From Lineus longissimus (lineage: Eukaryota; Nemertea; Pilidiophora; Heteronemertea; Lineidae): 64,000 bases of DNA. Location of the stretch: the NCBI RefSeq assembly GCF_910592395.1, contig NC_088309.1:20586599-20650598 (forward strand). Direction: 5' to 3'. The notes below the pieces were generated by a model, which did no database searches, was not told the DNA's origin, and saw only the letters and a program-made list of their open reading frames with translations. The position numbers and the translations under genes are program-made. Below, piece by piece: positions 33,478 to 46,200 of the stretch. The number at the start of each line of letters is the position of its first letter. The first letter of the stretch is position 1.

Positions 33478-36400
33478 ATGGAGCGCTTGATGTGTTCTGC
33501 ATTGCTGTTGGTGTTCATTGCTGCAGTCACTGAAGCAGGTAAGTGAAGAAAATTAAATTTAGAGCATTCGATGCCCGATGAATTATGAATCCGGTATAAC
33601 AAGAAGCGTTCGGCTGACGCCTCTCGACGCCAAAGTTGGCGGCCAGTGGATCCCGGCCGGTCAGAGCGCACCTGCCCAGAATCGGCGTCCAGTAGCGTCT
33701 TTTCCGCCACTTTAGGCTGCCCTTTTGAAATCATGTGACATCAAGAGGAAGCTGATTGGCCGTGTCTCGCCGCCGACGCCAAGTCAGGCCGCCATCCGTA
33801 GCACGCCTGGCTTCTTCTTGCGTTCGAGCGCGGCGACACGCGTCGTTAAGTTGCGGCAAGTGGCGTCAAGTCGCGTTCGCCGACGCCGTTCGTAGCAGAC
33901 TATAGGGGTTTTTCAGGCGTTCAGGACTCTTGCGGCAAAAAACGCCTGTGAACGCCGAAGTTGGCGGCTAGTGTGCTGCAGGCTAAACAGAACGACTTTT
34001 CCTTGGCTGTTGTTGTGGCGTCATATTACTCAATACCAAATGTGCTCTGTAGCAATGGCAGACTGACGGCCTAGATCGTTTACTCTGACAAGCGCAACTC
34101 GAGGGGGGGGGGGAGGAGGCAAAGTCGTAGGGGGGTATTATATTGTGAGTGTATCCCATAGTTAGCATGCGTTCAACGCAGTGGATATTTTGCCGTGAAC
34201 CGGTTGAGTTATTTTCGCTATTTTGCCGTGCACTCCGTTGGACATGCGCAGTTCGCGTTTTTCGGACTTGGCGTTTTTCCGTAATGCTGTTTGCTTGCGG
34301 TTCATATTTTCGGCCACCTTTGATACATGTGAACCGCAACTCATAGTACTTGATCTCGTCATTTTCTAAAGCTCTTATTGCGATCTGAACGTTGTGAAAT
34401 GAGGAAAATTCGTCCCCGATCGAGAGTGACATCTTGTCAACATGGCGGACAAATCTGAAAAACGCCAAGTCCGAAAAACGCGAACTGCGCATGTCCAACG
34501 GAAGTGCACGGCAAAATAGCGAAAATAACTCGCAACCGGTTCACGGCAAAATATCCACTGCGTATTTTCAACTTGTGCGTCCAACCATTCACTGTTTGTC
34601 CTGGGGTTTTGTTCTGTTCATGTGAAGTTTAGGCTGTGCTTGAAGGCATAATACAGTAGGCTCGGCAGGATCTTCTTTAAAGCCGAATATTCAAATGAGG
34701 TCAGGACAGGGGTAAACAGGATTGCTGAACAATATAATGGAGGCCTATTGATCCGGTGTTTTCAAAAGGCCGTGTCCCAGGTGATTCATAGTTACAACCC
34801 ACAAAGGCCTAGGTCAGTTTCAAATAAGGACTGGTAGCCACAATAGCCCATACACCGAATTGTATTGGGAAATCAATGTTATTCCTTCTTCCTTTGAATT
34901 GGCCCAGCCCAGGCATGGCTGTGATCAATTTTACAAAACCTAAACTTAAAAAAAAAATAGGGCAAGGTCATTTAACTGAGGACCTACTGTATATCCGAAA
35001 TGGAACATGGTAACAACTGGCAGGATCTCAGCAACTCAGGACTACTGAGTGAATGATGCCCGCAAGTACACGCTTAATACTGGTCAAGGAAGCTCATTAA
35101 ATAGCATCCCGTTTCGATGTATGAAGAAAGATACTAAAAATTCTCACTCTCTCTGCCCTGTTCCTCAGTTAAAAGAAAACATTGCCTCACCGAGCTTGAT
35201 ACTTTTTTATATTGTGACATCACGGTGTGCAGTCCACATGATGTCAGATTTGTGGTCATAGATTTTTTGCACCTTGAAGACATATAAGCCTATAATCACT
35301 TCTTTCAACATTGACTCAAGAAACTTCAACACTGTGAAACCAAACTGTTTTATGGATCGCCTTACTTTTGGGAAAAAGGCAAGCTACCAGCCTTTCCAGC
35401 TCGGCCTTGTATTAGTCTACCCAGCATGAAAACCTTCACTTTTATACACCATTGCCCGTCCCCTTTGTACAAACTGTTGACACTTGAGACCCAAGGGTGT
35501 TACATTTAAAGTCACACTGCTATAATATATACCCAACGAAATTGGGTAGTTGCTCAACGCGATTTTCTGCTAAAAATACAACCACCGTACCTCGACATGC
35601 TGGTCGTATAATGGCCATGCATAGATCCGAGAGCACCATAGCTAGTTTTTTTACCATAGCTAGAAATTTATGAATGATATATAAAGTACATGTACGCATT
35701 CGCATAAGGAGTGTCCTCACCCTGATAAGATCGGACCGCAGCTGTGGCTGCACTTATTTTAAAAGTGCAGTAGGCATACGCCCTGATTTGACCCAATTCC
35801 CACAAACTCTTCGAAGATAACTATTTTATATGTGTATACCATCACATCAATAATGACCGAATAAAGTGAAATTTTACCGTATTCCTTGGGGGGGGGGGGG
35901 GGGGGGATCCGAGCCAATGCGACAATCAATTAGAGCATGCGTCAAAGGACTTGATATATACTGAACATCCAGCGGTGATTGCCTCGTCCGTAAAAGCATC
36001 CGCCAATACATACCCTTGTTTACTTTCAGCATCTTGGAATTATAGTCCAACCTCGGACTATGGTAAGTTGACAGTTTACTGCATTGCTTAAGCTTAAATA
36101 CGTTTGTACTGGAATTCCTGGCTTTTTTCGAGGTAGCACATAGACTCGATGTACAGTGTAGCGGATCGAGGCTAATCGGCTAGCCTATACCTTGCTCATT
36201 CTGCATAATATACATGCTCCCTTTGATCAACATTCTCTTTATCAGCAGAAGTAGCATAATGCGAAAAATCAAAGTAACAACCAACCTCACAGTCGTTAAA
36301 GAGCCGAATGTATCTTTTAAAGTACCAGTCAGAAGGAGGAGCGATTTGATTGATGACTTGTACACTCTCCCTTCTTATTATCAAGGGCCGCACAACTGGG

Positions 36401-39151
36401 GCAAAAAATTCCCAGAGTATTGCGATCCCAATTCATACCCCAGGCAATCACCCATTGACATCAAGAAGGGCCTTCTCGTGTTTGACTCCTCTCTTCAGAA
36501 AATGAGACACGAGAATTTCGATACGAAAAATGTGTTGTTCCAGGCTCAAAACAACGGCCATACAGGTAAGCTTTCGCCGGAGAAAGAATTTTACAAGTTG
36601 TTGGTGGGCTGCTTAAAAATGCTTTTGTACCAGACCGACTCATTTGCATGTTCAAAATCCATTTTTGTGGGATGCGAAATTGCTTTTGTTGGCGAAAGCT
36701 ATGGGAAACTAAAATGGCGAGTGTAAGGATGACTGATTTTTAAACTTCTATAATATATGTTCTTCGATGAACAAAAGCCATTTCACTGTCTCGGCGTTGA
36801 GTGTTAGCAGTTTAAAGACGGTAATAATTTATTGTCGACTGCTAGTGCAAATTCTTTTAAAGTTTTCTTTTCTGTTGAGAAGTTTGCAAAATGCTTTCAT
36901 CGGAAAGGAAGAGTATTTGCTAGGGGCTGTTAGACCGAAGACTGTTGATGGCCAACTAAGAAGCAGAATATATTTACACTTTCATTGGCCGAGGCAAAAA
37001 AACCTCATTCATTTTGCAGTTCAATTCAATGTTGACGGAGATGTTGAGACCGAAGGCGGCCCCGTGGACAATGTTCACTACTACGCCCTTCAACTTCACT
37101 TTCACTGGGGAGACTCCAACCCAATGGACGGTCATGGATCGGAGCATACCATCTTGGGACAGCAGCACAAAGCAGAGGTGAGACATATCACCATGAGAGC
37201 GGCCACGTATCTCTAGCTCTAGTTGTTTCGGACGGTATACTTATGAAGTTGGTAAAGCAAAATGTTATGTACATAATGAATACTTGGTATCAAGAACAAA
37301 AGATAACGATATTTTAAAATATGACGGCCAACTAAATTTGCACGCAGTTTCTAAATCGATTTGTACCGCGTCAGAAGACATTATTAATTGCGATATTAGA
37401 GCCGTCTGGTGGCAGATTGCTGAACTCATCCATCGGCATCAGTTTGACTGCCGCCCGAAGAGGCCAGATGATAGCCATTTCCTTGTGGTATCTAGATTGT
37501 ATATTTTCTTCTTTCAGATGCACATCGTCAACGTGAACCACAAACACGACAAGCTCGATATATCAGAAGTTATCAAGAAGGATGATGGCCTCTTGGTCCT
37601 GGGAGTTTTCATTGATGTCGTGGTAAGTTGGTCCATCGGATCGGATCCTTCTTTTTTAAAGGCATTCCCCGTTGATAAACATACTTTGTTGGTCGTTTCC
37701 ATGAAAATGAAAAAGGGCAATAAGATTGGGGGAGGCAAGGTGGAGGCAAAATAAAAGGAACTTCCAAGAAATTGCTTCCTTGCAGTAGTTGAGAAGGGTG
37801 TGGACTTTAGATTGTATTTATTCTGGCATCTGCGCGGACCTCTATAGGTCCTTGCAACGGTTGGAGTGGCAGGTAGATACATATTGTCAAACTTGTCGAT
37901 TGTGCCTTTTCCTTTCAAGAAGAATTAAATTGTTGGCTACATTGATGTATTATTTGTTCCCAGGATAAATCCAAGAACCAAATGCCAAATGAGGAGTTCG
38001 CAAAAATAATAGAAGGTGCCGAAATGGTTAAAGACAGAGGTGAGAGAGACTGAGGTTTTCATGCAGGAATAATCAAGAAAAGGAACGAAAAGAAGAAATA
38101 TTGTTCACTGCGCCATAATTCGTGCCACGTACCATAATACACACTTTCTGGGACAGAGTTTCCGTTAACAGCTCAGTGATAGCTTCAACGATTGCTGATT
38201 TCTGTACTTATTCGAGCTCAGCTCAAAATGGTATATACAATGCACCTTTTTATTTCAGCCGGCAGCAAGTACAACATGTCTCGTGGCTACATAAACCTTG
38301 AGAAGCTCATGCCAATGAACCCAGAACACTACTACACATACCCCGGTGGCTTGACCACACCTAGCTGCCATGGTGCCGTGACCTGGGTCGTTTACAAAAA
38401 CCCCATCTACATTACACAGGAACAGGTGAGCCGACCAACCTTTTCATCCGAGGATTACTTGATTAGCAATTCAAAATGGCCGACCGGGAGGGGTGAGGTC
38501 CCATTGATGCATCCTCGGCACCCAGTGGTTTTCCATATGCTCCAGCTCTCGCTATTACTATTATTTTGTATGGGACGTAGGAGTATCAAAAACCTGAAGC
38601 TCAGGATGCATTGATGGGGAAAATAAGGTATTTCGAAATGGGAAAAGAAATCTTCCAGGCAATAGATAGCTTCGCCCAAAGCATCATCCTGACGTAATCA
38701 GTAGTTTTAAATATACTCCGCCTCTCGATAGGAGTATCAAAAACCTGTAGGCCTATCTCAGGATGTCAAAGTATAGGCTAATGAGGTGATGTTGTGTAAG
38801 CCGTCTGAATGTGCTATTAGCAAGTGAAAAGTTAAAAGGGTTGAAATGATCCTGGTACTCGAGGATGTAAAAGGAGCCGTCTGCGAGCCACAGATGATGT
38901 TATATCCTTCGGACCTCCCGCTATTTTGATAACGACAATTTGTTTTTGATTTCCAGCTTTCGGTCTTCTACACCGTCAAAGACGAAGACGGCAAGAACCT
39001 CACTAACATTTTCCGTCCACCACAGTCAGTCAATGACCGAGTCGTCAAGACCACAAACCCCGAGGATGGTAACGCCAATGGTGCCAGCAACAATGTCCAG
39101 GTTACATTGGCTCTCGTCTTCTTCGCTTTTCTGCTCTCTCTGTTCCTGTAA
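33478..39151 (+). CDS. Secreted, GPI-anchored alpha carbonic anhydrase
   Basis: Eight exons: 33478-33538, 36030-36062, 36386-36565, 37020-37177, 37518-37622, 37964-38039, 38259-38425, 38957-39151. They total 975 nt, in phase at every junction, for 324 residues. Residues 1-20 are a signal peptide. The CA core starts at YGPHNWG. His118 and His120 (QLHFHWG) and His146 (AEMHIVN) are the zinc ligands. Glu133 in GSEHT, the proton-shuttle His90 in QNNGHT and Thr237 in LTTPS complete an active site with nothing missing. Cys44 and Cys241 match the disulfide pair of extracellular CAs. After the catalytic domain comes a polar stretch (NANGASNN) and a hydrophobic end (VTLALVFFAFLLSLFL), the signal for replacement by a GPI anchor, as in CA IV/XV. 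It interconverts CO2 and bicarbonate at the outer cell surface. A role in acid-base balance or biomineralisation is inference. Confidence 0.95.
33601..33979. mobile_element. Element A, copy 1 (about 380 bp)
   Basis: Shares about 300 bp (from cagtagcgtcttttccgcca to gttggcggctagtgtgctgc) with the split copy at 39981-41791. The first 48 bp are present but inverted relative to that copy, and 40 bp of other sequence follow, so this copy has a rearranged left end. It lies in intron 1 of the carbonic anhydrase gene. Confidence 0.8.
34176..34563. mobile_element. MITE with terminal inverted repeats over 100 bp
   Basis: Both arms read acgcagtggatattttgccg… and continue for more than 100 bp through gttggacatgcgcagttcgc, with a one- or two-base difference per 30 bp. 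The central 140 bp are unique. Overlapping frames on both strands here come from the palindrome. In intron 1 of the carbonic anhydrase gene. Confidence 0.85.
35889..35906. repeat. Poly-G run (about 18)
   Basis: Uninterrupted G tract in intron 1 of the carbonic anhydrase gene, 120 bp before exon 2. Similar tracts occur at 5437, 12943, 13491, 22790, 29827, 34105 and 42459. Confidence 0.95.
36088..36185. repeat. Dispersed repeat, partner at 41858-41960
   Basis: The block taagcttaaatacgtttg…actggaattcctgg…tagcggatcgaggcta occurs here and, about 85% identical, at 41858-41960, in the same orientation. Function unknown. In intron 2 of the carbonic anhydrase gene. Confidence 0.8.
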
Positions 39152-39346
39152 ATCTTTCCCGCGAATACTTGGAACTGTTTTCGCCGCGTTAAAGCGATCG
39201 TAACCAAGTCTTCTGATTGTGTATTGGTATCAAATCCCCGGGAAAACCATAGTTATATATATATTTAGCAGTTGAACAAAATGTTCACTTCAGTAGAAAC
39301 TTCAAAGTCAGAATTATGTACATGACCATGAATCCAGAGTCTTTCA

Positions 39347-39352
39347 AATAAA
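39347..39352 (+). terminator. Poly(A) signal of the carbonic anhydrase gene
   Basis: AATAAA about 195 bp after the stop codon, followed by a TG-rich stretch. Confidence 0.75.
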
Positions 39353-40196
39353 TGTACTTGTAATCACTGACAACATTAACCATTTTGGATGCTTTTTGGA
39401 TACATGTCATGATTCGTGAAAAGTTTAGGGCCACTAATATTGCACGCGAAGCGCTTCCATGATCTCACTGTTAATTTTTATTATACTGCATTATGTATTT
39501 TTGTACACAGTGTTTGTGATAATATTTTGACACCCAGTTTTTACTTTTTGAATTACATGTACATGCATCAACAAAAAAATGAGTTTCTTAAATTTGTGTT
39601 GTTTTGAAGTTGGCAAAGGATATTGAAAATCACTGGCTTTGTCAGGTGAATCTATCAGTGGGTTTATGAACTACACCACAGGCACGTGATTTTGGTATAT
39701 ACACTCCGGACGCATTGGACCGGCCTCGTCCTATCGACCGGTATACATTCCGGAAGCACTGGACCAGCCGCCTAGGATGACGCATTCAGGAGATCTGATT
39801 AGGATGCCGGACGCGATGGACTGCCCCGGCCCGGGAGACTCTTTCACCAGTCTCCTCCATTCACTCGTAGACTACAGAGACTGGTACTTGATAGAACAAT
39901 ACTTCGTCCCCAAAAGGGACGAAGTGCGAGATGCCTATTGCGAAAATGATCGGTTGACGAAACAATGGCCTGATTGGTTGCAGCACACTGGCCGCCAACT
40001 TTGGCGTCGAGAGGCGTCAGCCGACCGCTTCTTGTAGTCCAGTAGCGTCTTTTCCGCCACTTTAGGCTGCCCTTTTGAAATCATGTGACATCAAGACGCA
40101 AGCCGATTGGCCGTAGCCTCGCCGCCGACGCCAAGTCAGGCGGCCATCCGTAGCACACCTGGCTTCTTCTTGCGTTCAAGCGCGGCGACACGCGTC

Positions 40197-41665
40197 AAAA
40201 ATCAAACATGTTGGTATGGGCGGTTATTTCCGCATTAAATAATGTCCTAAAACGCGTCTTTATAACTGGCGACTCGTGTGTGTGTGTAGAGCAACCCGTG
40301 CGTACAGAGCAAAACGCTCGTATCTAACTCGCGACCCCTACAAAGAACATAACGCGAATGTATAACTACTGTCGCATAAACGTGCCGTCGGATAACTAGT
40401 GTCGGATAACTAGTGTCGGATAAGTGCTGTCGGATAACTGCTGTCGCATATAAGGTTCCTTAGCCTCCCGCATCGCGGCGCTAGTTATTATTACTTCTGT
40501 TCTAAGCGACGTAATCCCGAGTTTGAGACAGAAGAGAAAAATGGCTACTAATCAAGATCCACATGTGCTCCAGCGGGCAGCACGCATTCATACCTAACTA
40601 GGCCTACCTAAGAAGAACACATAAGAAGAAGTCAATTTGACAAGGACGGAGGCTGGAGCACATGTGGATCTTGATTAGTAGCCATTTTTCTCTTCTGTCT
40701 CAAACTCGGGATTACGTCGCTTAGAACAGAAGTAATAATAACTAGCGCCGCGATGCGGGAGGCTGAGGAACCTTATATGCGACAGCAGTTATCCGACAGC
40801 ACTTATCCGATACTAGTTATCCGACGGCACGTTTATGCGACAGTAGTTATACATTCGCGTTATGTTCTTTGTAGGGGTCGCGAGTTAGATACGCGCGTTT
40901 TGCTCTGTACGCACGGGTTGCTCTACACACACACACGAGTCGCCAGTTATAAAGACGCGTTTTAGGACATCATTTAATGCGGAAATAACCGCCCATATGT
41001 TGGATAAGTCTCGTTAGGGAGTTTTTCCCAAATGTACGCGATGATGACGTACCCATAAACAGGACGCAACATCTATTTTAAAATGCGTTTCCAAAGTGAA
41101 TGCATGAGGACAACCCACTTGTGTCGTATATCACTGGAAACGCCCGATTCCCCTGATTCTGCAGGATGTTAAATCGGGCATTTCATTTCTTTAAATAAAT
41201 CATAAGCGTCGCATTTGCTCCTAGCTCTGTTCACCATCCCAAATGGCAATATTGCCAATTGGGCCGGACAATCACGAAAACCCCCAAATATTATACATTT
41301 CTTCCTGAATAATTCTTACAGTGACCATTCTCCCATGAAAGACAGTTGCTTACGCTACACAAAAATCAAAAAAAAATCGAGGGTCAACCATTGAACTTTT
41401 GAGATATGTTGAATTTTGCACAAATCAGCGAAAAACGCACCAACCAGCACTGGACGGCATTTCAACACGGGGCCGACGCACATCCCAAGTTCAGTGTACA
41501 CAACGTCGGCCAACAACAGTAAATGCGTAGTTTCTTGTTAGCCGCCTATTGAGTAGCGCTCTAGGTTTCAGAAACTCCGAAATAACATGTCTTTGCCAAA
41601 ACAACTGCTGAATCAACACTGACGTACTGTGAGGACCGAGAAATCAACTCCCTAATGAGACCATA
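40197..41665. mobile_element. Element C, inserted in element A and itself interrupted
   Basis: Its inner ends gtctcgttagggagtt (41008) and aactccctaatgagac (41647) are inverted repeats. About 680 bp once the foldback (40215-40997) is removed. No coding frame of note. Exact borders are uncertain by about 20 bp on the left. Confidence 0.6.
40215..40997. mobile_element. 783-bp foldback element with TGTTGG target duplication
   Basis: Arms 40215-40573 and 40653-40997 are near-perfect reverse complements (the left has one extra 17-bp gtcggataactagt unit). They start tatgggcggttatttccgca and are separated by a 79-bp spacer. The direct repeat TGTTGG sits at 40209-40214 and 40998-41003. The arms contain tandem gtcggataactagt/gctgtcggataact units. 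No transposase. Confidence 0.9.
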
Positions 41666-41791
41666 TGCGGCAAGTGGCGTCAAGTCGCGTTCGCCGACGC
41701 CGTTCGTAGCAGACTAGGGATTTTTCAGGCGTTCAGGACTCTTGCGGAAAAAAAACGTCTGTGAACGCCGAAGTTGGCGGCTAGTGTGCTG

Positions 41792-43250
41792 CAAGCTTTA
41801 GCCTTGTGACGTCAAACTATTTTTACACCGAGGGGTTTTCCTGTTTTTCATCATGGTTTAAGCTTAAGTGCGTTTGGGCTGGAATTCCTGGTTTTTTTCG
41901 AGTTAGCACATAGGCTCGATGTACATATAGCGTAGCGGATCGAGGCTACACAATGGGCTAGGTACTTGACGGCAATAACTCGATTTGGGGGCGTCGGCTT
42001 CCGGTGTCCGGTTACGTGTTTTTCTGTAGGCCCTAACCTCGATCCAAGTGCATAATCTGGACTACCAGAGTGCATCCACTGTATGCACTAATAATTTATG
42101 GCTCGCCTCGCCCACGTAAATCAACGAGGCTTCCTCGACCTTCCGCTGCGCGGTGGATAGGGTCGAGGTTGCCTAGCTGTACTCAATGGCCCGGGAGTCT
42201 ACCCGGTAGGCCGACAGGAGATCCAATTGGGAGACCCCAATCAGGCTGACACAATGCACTGCCCCGGGAGTTTAGAATTTGGCTGAAGAATTTGAAAAGT
42301 AGGCTATCATTTTGCAACCCCCCTTCCCGGACCCGAGAACTAAAAGCTAGCCACACCCCTGACAATAAGTAACTGGGAGGCCATGATAATCCAATGGGGA
42401 AACACAGAACGTGTGTCAAACTATAGTTTTGCGTCCCACAAGCAATGAGGGGAAGCGGGGGGGGGGGGGGGGGGGGGCATCGACATTCAGAAAAAGGAAC
42501 ATTCCAAAACGCCAAAGTTCATTTTTCCTGGGATTTATTTAATCATGATCAGTTAATTACCCTCCGGACGCAGTGGACCGACCAAATTCGGAATCGGATG
42601 AGGGAGTCTATACAGTTAATATGATTTGGGCTCTATATATGCCTGGTAATGTTCTCACTTGTTACTTGTGGACTTTGTTTTGTCAAATTAATGTTGACTT
42701 CATAGCCTACCTTCCGATTGTTCTATATACCATTTATAAGGGGTCCATGAGCATGAGGTTAGTTACAAAAAGCTGGTTGCCCAGCCACATGTAAACATAA
42801 ACATGGTGTTCCTATTTTTGGAACATAGAAATTCCCGCTGGTGGTCAAAGGTCACAAATTGACCAATCAGGGTTACCAATGAGCATGACATCATGCATCT
42901 CATTAGAACAGGAACGGCACGCCCACTATTGCACGAGGAGCTTCTGTTAATCGACACACGTTCAATAATTGGGGGGAAAATAATCGAAATTCTTTGATTT
43001 CTGTGGTCTATCGAGTCGCTGAGAAGAAAAGGTTAGTATCAATAAATATATTTGTCAGTTTATATCAAATTCGTACTTATACGATCGTAGTTACGAGGTA
43101 TTTTGTGATGGCCCTTTGTGTTATTGGTCCGAATACACTGCACACATGCTTCGTATTAATCGTACACTTGCTGTACATTTTGTACATGTGTTCGCATGCG
43201 TTGTACATACACTAAAGTCTGATTTCACTTGGGTTTCTTGTCGATTTCAG
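41792..43250. other. Intergenic; upstream of the KLF-type gene
   Basis: Contains the second copy of the 36088 repeat (41858-41960), a G20 run at about 42459-42478, and no gene I recognise. A possible 5' non-coding exon of the KLF gene ends at a gttagt donor near 43031 (gagaagaaaag|gttagt), about 220 bp before the coding exon's acceptor. Confidence 0.4.
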
Positions 43251-43277
43251 TTCAACTTGAAGCTGGGTAATCCAAGT

Positions 43278-46200
43278 ATGACCCTTACAGAAGGTGAAGA
43301 CCATGATTACGATACCACATTCGCCGCAGAGTGCCTTCTAGCGATGTCCACAGCCCAAACGAATGTTACAAATCTGCCAGGAAAATCCGAGGATAGCAAA
43401 AGTTGTGGTGACCACAGTGTAAGCTTGAGTGACAGTTCAAATTCCTTGTTCATGGTGGCCAGAATATTGACTGATTTAAACAAAGTAAAACAGGAACCTG
43501 TATCACCCGATTACGACATGTTTGCCAAGAAGAATTCACCAAATTCAAAGGCAGCACTGCAAGTGCAAGCCAAAAAACCAACAACTCGACGGAGGAAACC
43601 TCGCGAAACTGTTGAAGATGACGAAGACAAGGGGATATTCCCAGCGCAGCAAAAGAAACTTCATAAGTGCCCCTACAAAGGTTGTGAGAAAGTTTACGGA
43701 AAGAGTTCACATCTGAAAGCTCATCTGAGGACGCATACAGGTAGGCCCCCCCCCTGGTATTTTGAATTCTTTTTTTTCAGGACTGCAGCTGACGGCGTAA
43801 TGACATCATCATGATCCAAGGAAAATGAGTAGGCCTTCACTAAAATAATGCATGGGAAGAGTACTTCTATTACTAACATTAATAATGTTGCGGGTTTGGT
43901 AGGCCCTAATCATAAGAATACACTCTTTTGTAAGTTGCTTGTAGTAGAATGCAAACTTCTTCCTTTTGTGCCCGCGCATTTCAGGATGTAGGCCTACCAG
44001 GCTTTTGGTAGAAATATGTCAACCATTTACTTACTATTTTGATCAGTATTTCAAACCTGTCCATTGCTTGTCTGGCCAGAGTTTCCCATTGCTAACATAA
44101 AAGATCAATAGGCTGGTGGGGTTGGTTTGTGATATATGTAAAATGCCACACCCACTTTTCTGTGTCATTGGGAAGGGTGTGGCATTTTATATGATACATT
44201 TGTATGTGTACCCAAGCAGTATGCTGCATGGGTTGTTGTTATGTTATTGATTTCATTCATATTCACATTTAATTTTATTTGACCCACTGTACACATTGTA
44301 TTTTGATTTTTAAAGTGTTCCATTTTGTGGATCCCTGATGTCGATTTGCCGGTGGAGGCAAAAAATCCAGAATGCTCACCAAAATTGGCCAAGGATTAGT
44401 TTGCATAAAGAAATCATCGGAGTCGAGCATTGTATCTCTGGGTTTCACTTAAGAATGCTATACATGGGTTTTCAAGTTCAATTTAAAAGTTTTTGACCTT
44501 GAACGGAGTAAAAAAAAATGACTTAAGTTTCATTCAGTTGTTTGGCAAGCATAAAAAATGCCTTGCCAGAACTTTTGAATTGAGTCCAGGGGACCAAAGG
44601 ATGCCCAGGCTGGCCACATGCATAGCTAATGCGGACATGAAACTTGAATAAGGACAAAGAACTCATAGAAAGTCAGCTTGTTCACTTGACCTGATTGATA
44701 ATGATACCGCATGCTTTGGCAGCCATTTCTTTCTTATTTCTTATTGGGACCACACGTGCTTGGCAGACTAGTGGCACACTTCACCAGTCAAACAAAGACA
44801 CTCTATAGCAGCTGGCTTGTGCTATCAGGAAGGTGATGAGGAACATGACAATGACATACTGTTGGCCTACTCTCCTGCATGAAGGTTCGCCAACTCAATG
44901 TTGTTCATCTCATGCTCTAAAATGCTGAAGTATCCTGTTGGTAATCTATAGTGTGTAATTTATACATCAATTCATTTGAATACAGGTGATGAAATCAGCA
45001 TGGTCACCCCCTACAGCTGTAGGCTTTGGTACTCGAATATACCACACATGTTTTTCAAAACCAATCTTAAGAGCGGGTCAAGAACCAAGTGAATCAGTGT
45101 GGGGAGCTCTCGATTTCAAACAAAGAACGCTTAGATTTTGTTAGTGCCTAGACTAGTAGAGAAATGTTGGTGCTCAAAAAAGTTAGCTTCTTTATTTTCT
45201 AAAACATGGCTTATAAAAGACAAAATCTGCACATTGAAAGGTGGTGATTACAAAGATCGATGTGTTCCATACTAATCATACATTGTACTTGCACAAGTCA
45301 TTAAAAAAATTAGTAATGTAGTCTAAAATTTTCAATGAGCTGGGCAAAAAAAGGAAATAACTAAGAAAGCCCTACTGGTAAGATAAGTCTTGTGCATGTT
45401 CTGATGGTATCCAAATTATATTTGTATTGCACTACAACTAAAATGTGTTGTATTTTCAGGTGAAAGACCATTCCCCTGCAAGTGGCAGAGCTGTGGGAAA
45501 AGATTTGCCAGATCAGATGAATTGGCAAGACACTTCAGGACACACACAGGTAACTAAAAAGTTTGTTAGGGATTTGTCCAAGAGACATTTAGCTTTATCC
45601 TTGTCTGTGCGTGCATGCGGCTGAGGCAATTACAGTAGAACTGAGGTTCAAAACCTCTCTATTAAAGACACCTTCCGGACTGACGAGTGCTGTCCTCAAT
45701 AGAGAGGTGTCCTGATTAGAGAGGTAAACAATCACAATGAAAACAACCACTTTAGAACTAAAACTAGTGTCCTTAGTAGAGAGGTTGTCCTTGGAGAGGT
45801 GTCCGCTAAGGGTCTTGTCTTCTATGCAGATTCACAAGGATCATGATGCTGTTTATGATAATGAAAAGATTGAAAGTAACACCGTTTTCATGATAGACTG
45901 TATAATTTGGTCCGAGGACCCGATACTAGCTTTCGGCACGTACTGTGCCTTTATCAAGTATGAGCAAAAAAGTGAAAAATCCAAGTTCATACATGTAATG
46001 CAAATTGTAGAGTAAACACAGAAGTTTTTTATACACTAGATTGAAAACCACAGAAAAACAAAGGGATCAGAGTTTATGATGATGATGATGATGATGATGA
46101 TAAATGTTGTTAATTAGACTGTTTGTGTTACCTTCTGATTTCAGGTGAGAAGAAATTCTGCTGTCCTATATGTGACAAACGCTTCATGAGGAGTGATCAC

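Larger units (their letters stand above)
39981..41791. mobile_element. Element A, copy 2, split by later insertions
   Basis: The left end cagcacactggccgccaact and the right end agttggcggctagtgtgctg are inverted repeats. Collinear element sequence occupies 39981-40196 and 41666-41791. The 1.47 kb between them replaces only seven bases (gttaagt) of the uninterrupted copy at 33601-33979, which shows that another element landed inside. Confidence 0.8.

Noticed and set aside
33983-34625. Overlapping open frames on both strands containing KNAKSEKRELRMSNG-type sequence
   Set aside because: They arise from the two arms of an inverted-repeat element and read the same DNA in opposite directions.
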